Assembly (NCBI RefSeq): GCF_910594005.1
Contig: NC_057841.1
Span: 9,967,001-10,031,000, forward strand
DNA length: 64,000 nucleotides
Direction: 5' to 3'
DNA from: Cervus elaphus
Taxonomy: Eukaryota; Chordata; Mammalia; Artiodactyla; Cervidae
A model generated the notes under the pieces. The model saw only the letters and a program-made list of their open reading frames with translations. It did not search any database and was not told the DNA's origin. Each line of letters opens with the position of its first letter. The stretch's first letter is position 1. Positions 21,372 through 31,647 of this stretch are shown in pieces. Made by a program: the position numbers and the translations under genes.

Positions 21372-21525
21372 TAAGGAATACAAATTTTTTTTTTGAAAAT
21401 TTAAAAATTAAACAATAAACAGAAACTGTCTGCCTCTTAGCTCCCAATTGAGCTCAGATTGAACCTGCATCTTTTGTGTCTCCTTCATTAGCAGGCAAAT
21501 TCTTTACTACTGTGCCACCAGGGAA
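21372..21525 (-). repeat. CHR-type SINE, diverged
   Basis: T-run, CTCTTAGCTCCCAATTGAGC, TCAGATTGAACCTGCATCTT, AGCAGGCAAATTCTTTACTA, GTGCCACCAGGGAAGC. The left part after the T-run is poorly matched. Confidence 0.7.
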
Positions 21526-21938
21526 GCTGTGAGATGGGGTTGGAGAACCGAAATTCAACAAACACTGTACTATTGTTAATGGAATTATTAAAGTATTATT
21601 AAATATAATTTTCCATGGTAACAGTTTTTATGTTAAATCTTGGTCAGTGAAAGAGTTCCGATTTCTATCTCCACTATTGTGTTAAATTTATGTTATTGTT
21701 TTAGGAAAGAAAATACTGGGTTCATGTCTTTCCTCAGCTTCAGCCAAGATTAATGCATGCCAAAGGACCAAGTTATTTCTTCCAAATTCACCTTCTAAGG
21801 TTTTAATGAACAAGTAGGACTGAACTGACCTGCTTCAGTTCAGTTCAGTTCAGTGGCTCAATTGTGTCCCACTCTTTGCAACCCCATGGACTGCTGCATG
21901 CCAGGCTTCTCTGTCCATTACCAGCTCCCAGAGCTTGC

Positions 21939-22310
21939 TCAACTCATGTCCATTGACTCGGTGATGCCATCCAACCATCCCATCTTCTGTCGTCCCCTTC
22001 TCCTTCTGCCCTCAATCTTTCCCAGCATCAGAGTCTTTTCAAATGAGTCAGTTCTTCCATTCAGGTGGCCAAAGGACTGGAGATTCAGCTTCAGCATCAG
22101 TCCTTCCAATGAATATTCAAGACTGATTTCCTTTAGGATGGACTTGTTGGATTTCTTTGCTGTCCAAGGGACTCTCAAGAATGTTCTCCAACACCACAGT
22201 TCAAAAGCATCAATTTTTCTGCACTCAGCTTTCTTTATAGTCCAACTCTCACACCCATAAATGACTGCTGGAAAAACCATAGCTTTGACTAGATGGACCT
22301 TCGTTGGCAA
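21939..22310 (-). pseudogene. BovB C-terminal region fragment
   Basis: 123 residues downstream of RT: KVHLVKAMVFPAVIYGCESW, TIKKAECRKIDAFELWCWR and SILKEISLEYSLEGLMLKLN, then the basic GKIEGRRRRGRQKM stretch and WLDGITESMDMS. This is the BovB region of unassigned function after the RT domain. Confidence 0.88.
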
Positions 22311-22398
22311 AGTAATGTCTCTGCATCTTAGTGTGCTGTCTAGGTTGGTGATAGCTTTTCTTCCAAGGAGAAAGCATCTTTTAACTTCATGGCTGCAA

Positions 22399-22689
22399 TC
22401 ACCATCTGCAGTGATTTTGGAGCCCCCCCAAAATAAAGTCTGTCACTGTTTTCACTGTTTCCCCATCTATTTGCCGTGAAGCAATGGGACCAGATGCCAT
22501 GATCATAGTTTTCTGAATGTCAAGTTTTAAGCCAACTTTTTCACTCTCCTCTTTCACTTTCATCAAAAGACTCTTTAATTCTTCACTTTCTGTCATAAGG
22601 GTGGTGTCATCTGCATATCTGAGGTTACTGATATTTCTCCCGGCAATCTTGATTCCAGTTTGTGCTTCCTCCAGCCTGGCAGTTTGCAT
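22399..22689 (-). pseudogene. BovB RT fragment with intact YADD
   Basis: 96 residues covering IKIAGRNISNLRYADDTTLM, then EELKSLLMKVKEESEKVGLK and IQKTMIMASG. Unlike the 8.8-9.7 kb copy, both catalytic aspartates remain. The frame is lost after TVTDFILGG, where a C-run shifts the reading. Confidence 0.88.
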
Positions 22690-23438
22690 GATCTACTCTG
22701 CGTATAAGTTAAATAAGCAGGGTGACAGTAGACAGCCTTGATGTACTACTTTCCCAATTTGGAACTAGTCTGTTGTTCCATGTCCAGTTCTGGTTCTTCT
22801 TTACCTGCATACAGATTTCTCAGGAGGCAGGTTAGGTGGTCTGGTATTCCCATCTCTTGAAGAATTTTCCACAATTTCTTGTGATCCACACAGTCAAAGG
22901 CTTTGGCATAGTCAATAAAGCAAAAATAGATACTTTTCTGGAACTCTCTTGCTTTTTTGAAGATCCAACAGATGTTGGCAATTTAATCTCTGGTTCCTCT
23001 GCCTTTTGTAAAACCAACTTGAACATCTGAAAGTTGATGGTTCACGTATTCCTGAAGCCTGGCTTGGAGAAATTTGAGCATTACTTTGCTAGCGTGTCAG
23101 ATGAGTGCAATTGTGTGGTAGTGTGGGCATTCTTTGGTATTGCCATTCTTTGGGATTGGAATGAAAACTGACCTTTTCCAGTCCTGTGGACACTGCTGAG
23201 TTTTCCAAATTTGTTGGCATATTGAGTGCAGCACTTTCATAGCGTCATCTTTTGGGATTTGAAATAGCTCAACTGGAATTCCATCACCTCCACTAGCTTT
23301 GTTTTTAGTGATGCTTCCTAAGGCCTACTTGAGTTTGCATTCCAGGATGTCTGGCTGTAGGTGAGTGATCACATCATCATGGTTATCTGGGTCATGAAGA
23401 TCTTTTTGTATTCTTGTGCCTCTTCTGACCTGCTTCAG

Positions 23439-24144
23439 AGGAACTTCATGAAACTTGGAAGAGGGCTTATGCTCTTGTGCTTTTTTGGTTAAAGTCAAAC
23501 CTCCTGTTTCTTTCCATACACTTCCATATATCTAACATTTTTGTGTTCTCATATTTCAGGCTACTTAATCTAAATGCCATCTAATGCCATCTAAATGCCA
23601 TCTAAAATGCCATGAATACTTCAAAATATATCTGCGTTTCCCTTCTATGCACTAGCAATTTAATATACATCAATGAGAAAAAAAAAGAATTGTGAAGATG
23701 GGTAAACTGTATGAGGGTATTTAGGGTGGTATAAGAATAGCCAGCTATTATAACAGGGCTGGAAAGGGGTATAATTAATTGATCTAACATTTTAAAGAAT
23801 ATTCATTATATTCAAGTGATTTACTTATTCTAATTCAATATTATTTCAGCTAATGTACTTAATTTGATGGGTTCCTGCTCTAGGAATTACTTGATTAAAC
23901 TGTCTTTGACTTGGCAAAATTTTATTTGTGTGACTTAAATCTCTAGCTCATTAATGTCATTGGTGCAAATAATTGTTTTATATTAAAATGTGAAAGATTT
24001 TTATTTGTTTTGAATGCATTCGTTATAGTACTTTCTTGTTTTTAAAATGGTTTAAAATATATTTATATCCTCAAAAGTAATTGGTGAGATTAGCATGGAA
24101 AGTGGTACTTTTTGCAAATAAAGGAAATGATTAAATGATTTTCA
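23439..24144. other. unique AT-rich sequence holding a small minisatellite
   Basis: Apart from the tandem repeat at 23570-23613, nothing is recognised. Confidence 0.5.
23570..23613. repeat. short tandem repeat, about 11-bp unit, four copies
   Basis: CTAAATGCCAT, CTAATGCCAT, CTAAATGCCAT and CTAAAATGCCAT follow one another. They differ only in A-run length. Confidence 0.9.
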
Positions 24145-24485
24145 GGGGCTTCCCTGATGGTCAAGTGGCTAAGACTCCATGCTCCCAATGCAGGAGACCC
24201 TAGTTTGATCCCTGGGCTTCCCAGGTGACATAAGTGGTAGAGAACCTGCCTGGCAATACAGGAGACATAAGACACATGAGTTCAACCCCTGGGTCAGGAA
24301 GGTCCCCTGGAAGAGGACACAGCAACCCACTCCAGTTTTCTTTCCTGGAGAATCCCATGGACAGAGGAACCTGGCAGACTACAGTCCATGGGGTCCCAAA
24401 GATTTGGACATGACTGAAGCAACTTAGCACATATGCAGGGAAGATAGATCCCAGATGCCTCAAGACCTGGCACAACCAAGTAGAT
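24145..24485 (+). repeat. CHR-type SINE split by a Bov-tA
   Basis: The left part (24145-24213) is GGGGCTTCCCTGATGGTCAA through AGACTCCATGCTCCCAATGC to TTTGATCCCTG. The right part (24438-24485) resumes with GGGAAGATAGATCCCAGATG and AAGACCTGGCACAACCAAGT. Together they make one CHR SINE, with a Bov-tA between the B-box and the tail. Confidence 0.8.
24214..24437 (+). repeat. Bov-tA SINE nested in a CHR SINE
   Basis: Full-length copy from GGGCTTCCCAGGTGACATAA through GAGTTCAACCCCTGGGTCAG to GATTTGGACATGACTGAAGC. Confidence 0.92.
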
Positions 24486-24932
24486 CAGTACAAGAAAAGG
24501 AGACTCACATGAGTGATCATACAAGATCATACAAACAAGAGGTAAGACCTGGATGACATTCAGGTCAGGAGATTGCTTGTTTAGTGATGAATTACTTTAT
24601 TACTTTGAAATAATTTGTCTCTGTTAACATCCATTTCCAGGAAATGTACTGATGTTTACCTACGTTCCTCATTCTGAAGGAGTCTTATATTGCTAATATG
24701 GATATATTCAAGTTATTCTTCCAAGGAGTTTTGTCTGAAACTCAATGATATCCATCTCAAGTCTTCTCCTGCCGTCATTTCATTGGACTGTGGTAAGAAG
24801 TGTGTCTGTGACTTCAGGGCACCCTTGAATAGGGGATTTGCAAGGGTGGTGGGGAATAAGGAGGCAAGTTCTGTGAAATCGGAACAGTAGGTTGTGATGT
24901 TAGAGCAATTGCAGGGGGGCAGCTCACAGCCA
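24486..24932. other. unique sequence, nothing recognised
   Basis: No repeat or gene recognised. Confidence 0.5.
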
Positions 24933-24935
24933 GCA

Positions 24936-25153
24936 TGCTAAGTCAATTCAGTCACGTCTGACTGTATGCGGTGACCCTACAGACTGTAGCCCGCCAGGCT
25001 CCTCTGCCCATGGGATTCTCCAGGCAAGAACACTGGAGTGGGTTGCCATGCCCTCCTCCAGGGGGTCTTCCCGACTCAGAGATCAAACCCACATCACACA
25101 TCTTCTGCAGTGGCAGGTGGGTTCTTTACCACTAGTGCTCCCTGAAAAGTCCA
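24936..25153 (-). repeat. Bov-tA SINE
   Basis: Reverse orientation: GCTAAGTCAATTCAGTCACG, ACAGACTGTAGCCCGCCAGG, ACTGGAGTGGGTTGCCATGC, GACTCAGAGATCAAACCCAC, GGTGGGTTCTTTACCACTAG. Confidence 0.92.
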
Positions 25154-25320
25154 ACGGCAGCATAAACAGTAAATTTCGAATGAGACAAACCCAGAGAAGA
25201 CTCAGAAGAGCCCAAGGTACCCTAACTCTTGGGCCTTACTGGCCAGGACTACTCAGTCTTCAGTATCACAGACCACCCCAGCTTAGTTCATCTTCACAGG
25301 AATATCCAGGCACACCATAG
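25154..25320. other. unassigned GC-richer segment between SINEs
   Basis: About 170 bp, more GC-rich than the surroundings. It gives part of a 90-residue frame that begins in the SINE and has no domain. Not recognised. Confidence 0.3.
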
Positions 25321-25321
25321 T

Positions 25322-25376
25322 CTGGAATTCTCCAGGCCAGAATATTGGAGTGGGTAGCCGTTTCCATCTCTAGAGT
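25322..25376 (-). repeat. Bov-tA SINE fragment
   Basis: 55 bp matching only the middle: GGAATTCTCCAGGCCAGAAT and ATTGGAGTGGGTAGCCGTTT. Confidence 0.75.
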
Positions 25377-25820
25377 CTGTAAGTTGACTGCAATTAATTT
25401 ATGAATCAATAGTTAACATTCATAGCATTCTCCAAGTTTAAATCTCGTGAAATGCATAGATTAACATTATATTTCTGTCATCTTGCTTCTAAAGCTTAAA
25501 TGCCAACCTGAGGAAAAACTGGGAAAACAAAGCAAAACTCAAATCACAAAAACAAAAGCATCATAAAAGATGATTGTTGCTTCATGAGGGCAGTTTATTT
25601 TAAAAGAGAAGAAATTAAGGAGTAATCTTTTCCTGAAGACAGCCAGTCAGTGGCTTTTTCAGTAAAAAAAAAAAGAAAAAAGAAAAAACAGTGGGGTTTT
25701 TGTAGTAAATTCTCCTGGATAAGATTCTCTGACCACTTCTGTTTCAACCATGCTGCTTCTCACATCTTTGTTAAGATGAATTATGGTTTAATGAAGTCAC
25801 CAAAGCTTTAAAATTCTAAA
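25377..25820. other. unique AT-rich sequence, nothing recognised
   Basis: A poly-A rich run at 25664-25688. No repeat family or gene recognised. Confidence 0.5.
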
Positions 25821-26110
25821 GCCATTGGTTACTGCTGCTGCTGCTGCTTCAGTCGTGTCCAACTCTGCGACCCCATAGACGGCAGCCCACCAGGCTCCCC
25901 GTCCCTGGGATTCTCCAGGCAAGAACACAGGAGTGGGTTGCCATTTCCTTCTCCAATGCATGAAAGTGAAAAGTGAAAGTGAAGTCGCTCCGTCGTGTCC
26001 CACTCTTCGCGACCCCATGAACTGCAGCCCACCAGGCTCCTCCATCCATGGGATTTTCCAGGCAAGAGAACTGGAGCGGGGTGCCATTGCCTTCTCTGCC
26101 ATTGGTGACT
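25821..26110 (-). repeat. Bov-A2 SINE with 13-bp target duplication
   Basis: Body 25834-26097. The (CTG)n at 25832-25848 is the (AGC)n tail of the reverse element. Two Bov-A units are linked by TGAAAGTGAAAAGTGAAAGT at 25960-25979. Flanks GCCATTGGTTACT (25821-25833) and GCCATTGGTGACT (26098-26110) match at 12 of 13. Closer to consensus than the 2.5 kb copy, so probably younger. Confidence 0.93.
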
Positions 26111-26466
26111 ACTCATGCTTATTTTTTTTAAACATCAAAGCTACACTTAAAAATAAATCCGCATTCTCTTTGAAGGATTTGGAGAAATCATGGAGATCTG
26201 AATCATCCATGTCTTGTAAGCTGTACTGATTTAAAAAATAAAATGCATGTGAGAGTTGTGACTTAAGTTTTATTTGGGGCAAAATGAGGACTGGAACTTA
26301 GGAGACAGCGTTTCAGACACTCTGTGAAACTGCTCCAAGGAGGGGAGGGGGGAGTTAGGATAATAGGAGTTTTGCAACAAAGGGCAGGTAGTAGGGAACA
26401 TCTAAAGATTGCAGATAAAGAAACCAGCTCTGTTTAAGTTAAGGAATTTAGCACTTTTCTATGAAG

Positions 26467-27022
26467 TGAAAGAGGAGAGTGAAAAAGTTGGCTTGAAACT
26501 CTCATTCAGAAAACTAAGATCATGGCATCTGGTCCCATCACTTCACAGCAAATAGATGTGGAAATAATGGAAACATTGAAAGACTTTATTTTTTTGAGCT
26601 CCAAAATCACTGCAGATGGTGACTGCAGCCATGAAATTAAAAGACACTTGCTCCTTGAAAGAAAAGCTATGACCAACCTAGACAGCATATTAAAAAGCAG
26701 AGATATTACTTTGCCAACAAAGGTCTGTCTAGTCAAAGCTATGGTTTTTCCAGTGGTCATGGATGGATGTGAGAGTTGGACTGTAAAGAAAGCTGAGCAC
26801 CGAAGAATTGATGCTTTTGAACTGTGGTGTTGGAGAAGACTCTTGAGAGTCCCTTGGACTGCAAGGAGATCCAACCAGTCCATCCAAAAGGAAATCAGTC
26901 CTGAATATTCATTGGAAGGACTGATGCTGAATCTGAAACTCCAATATTTTGGCTCCCTGATGCGAAGAACTGAATCATTGGAAAAGATCCCGTCGCAAAG
27001 AGTCGGACATGACTGAGCGACT
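26467..27022 (+). mobile_element. BovB LINE 3' part with internal deletion, nested in element A
   Basis: From GTGAAAGAGGAGAGTGAAAA and TTGGCTTGAAACTCTCATTC through the C-terminal coding region to the tail CGCAAAGAGTCGGACATGAC. At 26988-26993 the text AAAAGATCCC jumps to GTCGCAAAGAGTCG, removing about 0.2 kb including the basic GRRRRGRQ segment. The region between gives a 164-residue open frame (26522-27016) that is BovB C-terminus: SSKITADGDCSHEIKRHLLL, LPTKVCLVKAMVFPVVMDGC and DAFELWCWRRLLRVPW, ending artificially in SQRVGHD from the tail. Confidence 0.93.
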
Positions 27023-27123
27023 GAACTAAACTCAACTGTATATAGGAAGATATAAGAGTCTGTGTTAACTGAAATCTTTCCTTCAATATGCACCTCAGCT
27101 CTCCAGAGCCAGTATCCTGTTTT

Positions 27124-27336
27124 CTTGGTTTTTTAGAAACATTTATTTATTTGGTTGCATCGGGTCTCAGTTGTCACGTGTGGGATCTTTCACTGTGGCG
27201 CATGGAATCTCCAGTTGCGGCACTCCGGTTTAGTTGTTCCACAGCATGTGAGATCTTCGTTCCCAGACCAGGGGTTGAACCTCCATCCTTTGCATTGCAA
27301 GGTGGGTTCTTAACCACTGGACCACTGGCAAGTGCC
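27124..27336 (-). repeat. CHR-type SINE, long form, nested
   Basis: Reverse orientation: AACATTTATTTATTTGGTTG, CATCGGGTCTCAGTTGTCAC, a body with GGCACTCCGGTTTAGTTGTT, CAGACCAGGGGTTGAACCTC and CCACTGGACCACTGGCAAGT. Flanks TATCCTGTTTT (27113-27123) and TATTCTCTGTTTT (27337-27349) resemble each other. Confidence 0.88.
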
Positions 27337-27345
27337 TATTCTCTG

Positions 27346-27848
27346 TTTTTGTAACTGAGCCGAACCCTTCGGGGCATTCCAGGGATAGACCCTCCCTCAT
27401 ATCCTCTGCTTAGCTCCTCTCTGAAGCAATTAGATAACAATCTCTGATGCACATTCCTGAGTTGTTTCACAGACAGGAAAACAACCCATCAAATGTAAGA
27501 CGTTAGCTGCTTGATGACCTTGAGCAGACAGCCCCAGACCTCCTAGAGCCTAAGGGCTGAGAAATAACCCCTGTGACACCCCCTTGCTCCCTCACCATCA
27601 GTCAATCAGAGAAATGTGCACAAGCTCATCACAGACCCTGCGACCTGCCCCTCTCCCCAACCTGGCTTTTAAAAACGCACTGCTGCCAAGAAAATTAAAA
27701 GAAAAAAAAATGCTTGGGGACATTTTAGGGCACGAGCCACCTGTCTCCTTGCATGACCCTGAAATTAACCTTTCTCTGCTCCAGACTCTTATGTTCTGGT
27801 TTGTTTGGCCTCACTGTGTGTTGGGAACACACACTTGCACTAACTTTT
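27346..27848 (+). mobile_element. LTR B (ERV-type), nested in element A
   Basis: Body 27350-27844. It starts TGTAACTGAGCCGAACCCTT and ends TTGCACTAAC, with TTTT on both sides (27346-27349, 27845-27848). It includes GAGTTGTTTCACAGACAGGA, a TTTTAAAAAC TATA-like box near 27666 and TTTGTTTGGCCTCACTGTGT near the end, typical of old ERV LTRs. A 109-residue frame over it has no viral domain. No internal viral genes. Confidence 0.58.
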
Positions 27849-28027
27849 CCACGTCCTGCTTGTGCCCAGGGCTCACTATAGGGAGTGGCTGCAGTCTGGT
27901 GGCTGCTAGATAGCAGGTATTATTTTCCTTTCTGACTGTCCGCAGGGCTCACCGGCTCACCATCCATGGTGGCTGCAATTGATGATTATTGTGACCTCCT
28001 TTATTTACTGGTTAGCAGGAAATATTC

Positions 28028-28205
28028 CATTTCTCACCTATGTGGTCTTGGACTAGTGACTTAATATCTTTGTGCCTCAGTATCCCCGTTTATAAGAAAA
28101 TTACAATCATAATGGTCACATTAGTTTGTTATGAGAAATCAGTGGTAATAAAGGCAAAGCCCTCAGAAAAGACCTACCAGATAGTAACCACTACAGATGT
28201 GCTCC
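28028..28205 (+). repeat. MIR SINE
   Basis: TATGTGGTCTTGGACTAGTG, ACTTAATATCTTTGTGCCTC and AGTATCCCCGTTTATAAGAA are the core MIR text, followed by the diverged 3' part ending ACCAGATAGTAACCACTACA. Confidence 0.82.
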
Positions 28206-28843
28206 TTTAAAATGTCAAATGCTGTGGCATCAACAAACCTGTGTGGAGCGATCTGGGAATTTATGTTCCGAATTGGAGCCAAGCTGCTCCCACTGTTAAC
28301 TCAGAATGCAGGTATTAGGGAGATGATGAGCGCTGCTGCAAATTCCAACACGTATTTGATGTTTGACTGAACCATGGAATCTGTTTCCATGCATAATGCA
28401 GACCTAGTCCTTTAAATAATTTACCAACCACTTTATTGACTAAAAAAATGTGTGAAATACTAGGCAACCCTTATACCCCTTTTATCTGGGGCTTAAGATT
28501 GGAGGTTTAAGACATGTTTACCCTCTTTTCTCTTAGGAGCATATGCCCCAAACTTAGTGAGCATTATGCTATATTAACTTGTGTTTTCTTTAGAGAACAC
28601 AAGGGCAGAGCATCTTCTCGTAAGTACAGAAGAGGAGAACTCTTTGTGTGAACCTATTTTCTGACTATTAGAATAGGATCTCCCTGGAGAGTAGTCAGCC
28701 ATTATCTTGTTTTTTTGGTGAAATAATTTGAAATTTTTATCCTATGAAGAGAAAGATGTGGGGTTGACCTAAACAAAACAGAACAAAACAGAAACATGTG
28801 ATGGCTTGGAATAATAAAATCCACACACCTTATCATGATCTAA
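28206..28843. other. unique sequence, nothing recognised
   Basis: 28230-28400 is moderately GC-richer, without a recognisable repeat. No gene seen. Confidence 0.45.
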
Positions 28844-28844
28844 A

Positions 28845-29068
28845 AATCACTCCATGATTTAGCCCCTATCTCTCATCTTAAACATATTTTGAAACTACTT
28901 GTATTCATGCAGTTCACTCCATGCTGAATGGTTTCCATTTTGGTTTTTGCCTGAGCACATCAGTCTCATTCTTTGCACTTGCTCATCTCTGTCTAGAAGC
29001 TTTTTCTCCTGGACCTTCACATGTTTTCATTATTTTACTTATTTCATTCAGATCTTCACAGAGATTCA
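28845..29068 (+). repeat. L2 LINE 3' end
   Basis: CCATGATTTAGCCCCTATCT, CACATCAGTCTCATTCTTTG, CACTTGCTCATCTCTGTCTA, GAAGCTTTTTCTCCTGGACC and TTCACATGTTTTCA follow the L2 3' end order. The 63- and 97-residue frames here are shadows. Confidence 0.75.
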
Positions 29069-30544
29069 AACTGAGACTGTACGGCTCTAAGGATACATTT
29101 CTCTCATTGTGGAATAAGCTACGTGAGCCCACACACTGCTGTGTGAAATGTCAGGGTGCTGGATCCACAGACTGCGGAGCCAGCAGAAACATCATGCACA
29201 GGGGCTTGGATTGAGAGAGAGGCGGTGGCGTACTCTGGGTCACCTGCTGTCACAACTCACTTGTACCTCTGCCCTGTCTGAGCGCGGTGTCTCACATACT
29301 TTCCTATCTGATGGTAGAGCGTTGCTCTACACACCTATACATACAAGTAGGTGGGTCAGATTGCAGTGGTTTAGGGTGAATGCCCAGCTCACACAGTCAC
29401 CTGAGTGTCCATAGCTAAATATTCATCTTCTGTAAGGCAGAAACCGTTTCTCAAAAAGGAAACATTATGTGCAGAGGAGGGTCCAGATTTGTTCTGGAAT
29501 CTGAGAGGTATGTGCAGTTATTCTAGTACAAAGCCCTATTTACCATAGATGCTTGGAGTGACCTTGGCACTGCTGGAGGTTCGGAGCAGCCCCGATGCAA
29601 CCTGAACTTGCCACAGAGCCTCCTCCTGCTCCGGAACCCATACAGAACGGGCAGCCTGTGGTTATCTCTGCCTCGGTCAAAGTGCTTCATGATACATGGC
29701 ACATTTTGCCACTACACTATCTTGATGTTTAGAAAAAATTTGGAAGTGTGCATTTCCAGAAAATATACAGAACTGATGAAAGGGCAACATTAAAAAACCC
29801 ACAGTTTATCTTTCAAATAATGCCCAAATACTTAACATAATTACATAAGGATAAAAAAAAACAAAAACAAACAAACAAAAACAAACTCAATGGTCTCTTC
29901 CAACACTGAAATTATATAATTCCATAACCTATGTTTGGACCTAAGATATTATTTACAAAATAATTTATTTTGAACAAAATATATTCATCAGTCTCATAAA
30001 TGATTAGCAAGTATATTTCAAATAGGATGTTAAAGTTCATTAAGATCACAGGTTTTTTTCCTGGTTGGATTTTTTTTCTGATTAGATAAGCACAAAATTT
30101 TACTTATATAAATGTCTTTTAAAACAGATAAGTAACTAGAAAAAGTATATATATAAAATATATGTTATATTAAGCTACATGATTATATTTCCCTAGTTTA
30201 AAAATCTGTAGATATTCCAGGATAAACCTTTAGGTGTTCGAAGTTATATGTCAATGAATATTATTTTCAAGTTTTATTTTCCATATGGACTATCTAGATA
30301 AAAGACTTATTTACGATGTATGCACTAGGTACATGATATAAATCTATCAATCCATAAAAGAATTAATTAGACATTTAATGATTAAATAATGAGTGAACTG
30401 ATTTTTTAATAGAACATACACTTCAAATTGTTGAAAATGATTATTTGAAATCTATACCATTTAACTGAATTTTCTTCTCAGATTCATCAAGAGAGTTGAA
30501 CCAAATTTAAGGCTCAACTTTGATGATTTCCAGGCATGGCTCAA
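29069..30544. other. unassigned, GC-richer first third then AT-rich
   Basis: 29080-29430 is GC-richer without a recognised family. An (AAAC)n-like A-rich run lies at 29852-29885. 29890-30540 is very AT-rich. No gene seen. Confidence 0.4.
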
Positions 30545-30545
30545 G

Positions 30546-30692
30546 GGACTTCCCTGGCGGTCCAGTGGTTAAGACTCATTAAGATGCGGGAGGCCCAGGT
30601 TCATCGCTGGTCAGGGAATTTGATCAGCAACTAAGTGTCTGCATACAGCTAAAGACCCAGTACAGTCAAATAAATAAAGATAAATAATATTT
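30546..30692 (+). repeat. CHR-type SINE
   Basis: GGGACTTCCCTGGCGGTCCA, GTGGTTAAGACTCATTAAGA, AGGCCCAGGTTCATCGCTGG, AAAGACCCAGTACAGTCAAA and the tail TAAATAAAGATAAATAAT. Confidence 0.92.
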
Positions 30693-31413
30693 TTTTTAAA
30701 AAGAGCATCGAGAAGTATTTTTTTTAATGGAGATGATAGCAGCAGTAAACTTTGGGGATTGTTTTGGTGATTAACTGCTATTTTTAATTGCACGTTAAGA
30801 GGTACAAGAGGGAATTCGGACTCTTAAGACCTCTGTAAATGGGCACCAACCTGGCTGAACTCATCTGTAATAATTTGCCCAATCCATCCGCTATCCCTTC
30901 CGAGGAAGATGCTCAAAGCACATTAGTTGGATGAATGGATGTCTTATTACTACACTGTGACCTGCAAAGAGTTCTCATGTTCCCTCTGCACATCCAGTGT
31001 TTCCTGCAATGCTCCCACTGCTCAGTAAGAGGAATGTTTAACTCACCCCCCAGCCCACGTGTGCCTTCCCTGCACAGCCAAGTCTCTCGCAGGAGTCATT
31101 TTTATGCTGCTCTTCACTTTTGTGTTGTTCAACTTTATCTTATCTCTCCAGTAATACACATGCACTGTTAGCCAAAGGCATATTTGATGATACATAAATT
31201 GCTTTGGTTGTCTGATGGATGTTTACGGACACAGAGAGGTATTTGATTTTCTCATGTTTGCTCATGAAGATTCAGTCTCTCAAAGCAGAATATGAATCTC
31301 CTGCCAGAAGCAGCTGCATTTTGATTTCAGAAAAGTCATCATAGAAAATAATGTGTCAAGGGCTCATTTAAAGATTATTTGTTTTGAAAACCAAGCTAAT
31401 CTAGACTCTACAG
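30693..31413. other. unique sequence, nothing recognised
   Basis: No repeat or gene recognised. Confidence 0.5.
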
Positions 31414-31416
31414 AAT

Positions 31417-31634
31417 CCTGGGTCTCCCTGGTGGCTTCGTGGTAAAGAATCCAACTGCCAAGGCAGGAGACACAAGAAACGCGGTTTTGATTACTGAGTC
31501 AGGAAGATCCCATGGAGGAGGAAATGGCAACCCACTCCAGTATTCTCAGCTGGAAAAGTCCGCGGATTGAGGAGCCTGGTGAGCAACAATCCATAGGGTC
31601 GCAAAGAGTCAAACACCACTGAGCACATACACCC
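31417..31634 (+). repeat. Bov-tA SINE
   Basis: CTGGGTCTCCCTGGTGGCTT head, TTTTGATTACTGAGTCAGGA, AACCCACTCCAGTATTCTCA, and tail GGGTCGCAAAGAGTCAAACA. Continues into a C-rich and CA microsatellite. Confidence 0.9.
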
Positions 31635-31647
31635 CCCCACCCCCCCG

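Larger units (their letters stand above)
21825..23438 (-). mobile_element. BovB LINE, 5'-truncated, 14-bp perfect target duplication
   Basis: Body 21839-23424, read on the minus strand from the linker (GATCTTCATGACCC at the 5' end) through the reverse transcriptase to the 3' tail. Identical 14-mers CTGACCTGCTTCAG at 21825-21838 and 23425-23438 mark the insertion. The left copy may overlap the TTCAG repeats of the BovB 3' end. The RT YADD motif is intact (22399-22689), but the frame is broken in many places, including GGAGCCCCCCCAAAATAAAG near 22420-22439, where the consensus TTTCTTGG-type block is altered. Not functional. Confidence 0.95.
26228..28015. mobile_element. composite LTR-like element A with nested BovB, CHR SINE and LTR B
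   Basis: Element A is seen in three blocks: 26228-26466 (GAGAGTTGTGACTTAAGTTT, GGGGCAAAATGAGGACTGGA, CAAGTTAAGG-like GTTTAAGTTAAGGAATTTAG), 27023-27123 (GGAAGATATAAGAGTCTGTG, CAATATGCACCTCAGCTCTC) and 27849-28015 (CACGTCCTGCTTGTGCCCAG, GGCTGCAGTCTGGTGGCTGC, CACCATCCATGGTGGCTGCA). The order and text fit a ruminant ERV-type LTR that I recognise only in general. Orientation and class are not assigned. Confidence 0.5.
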
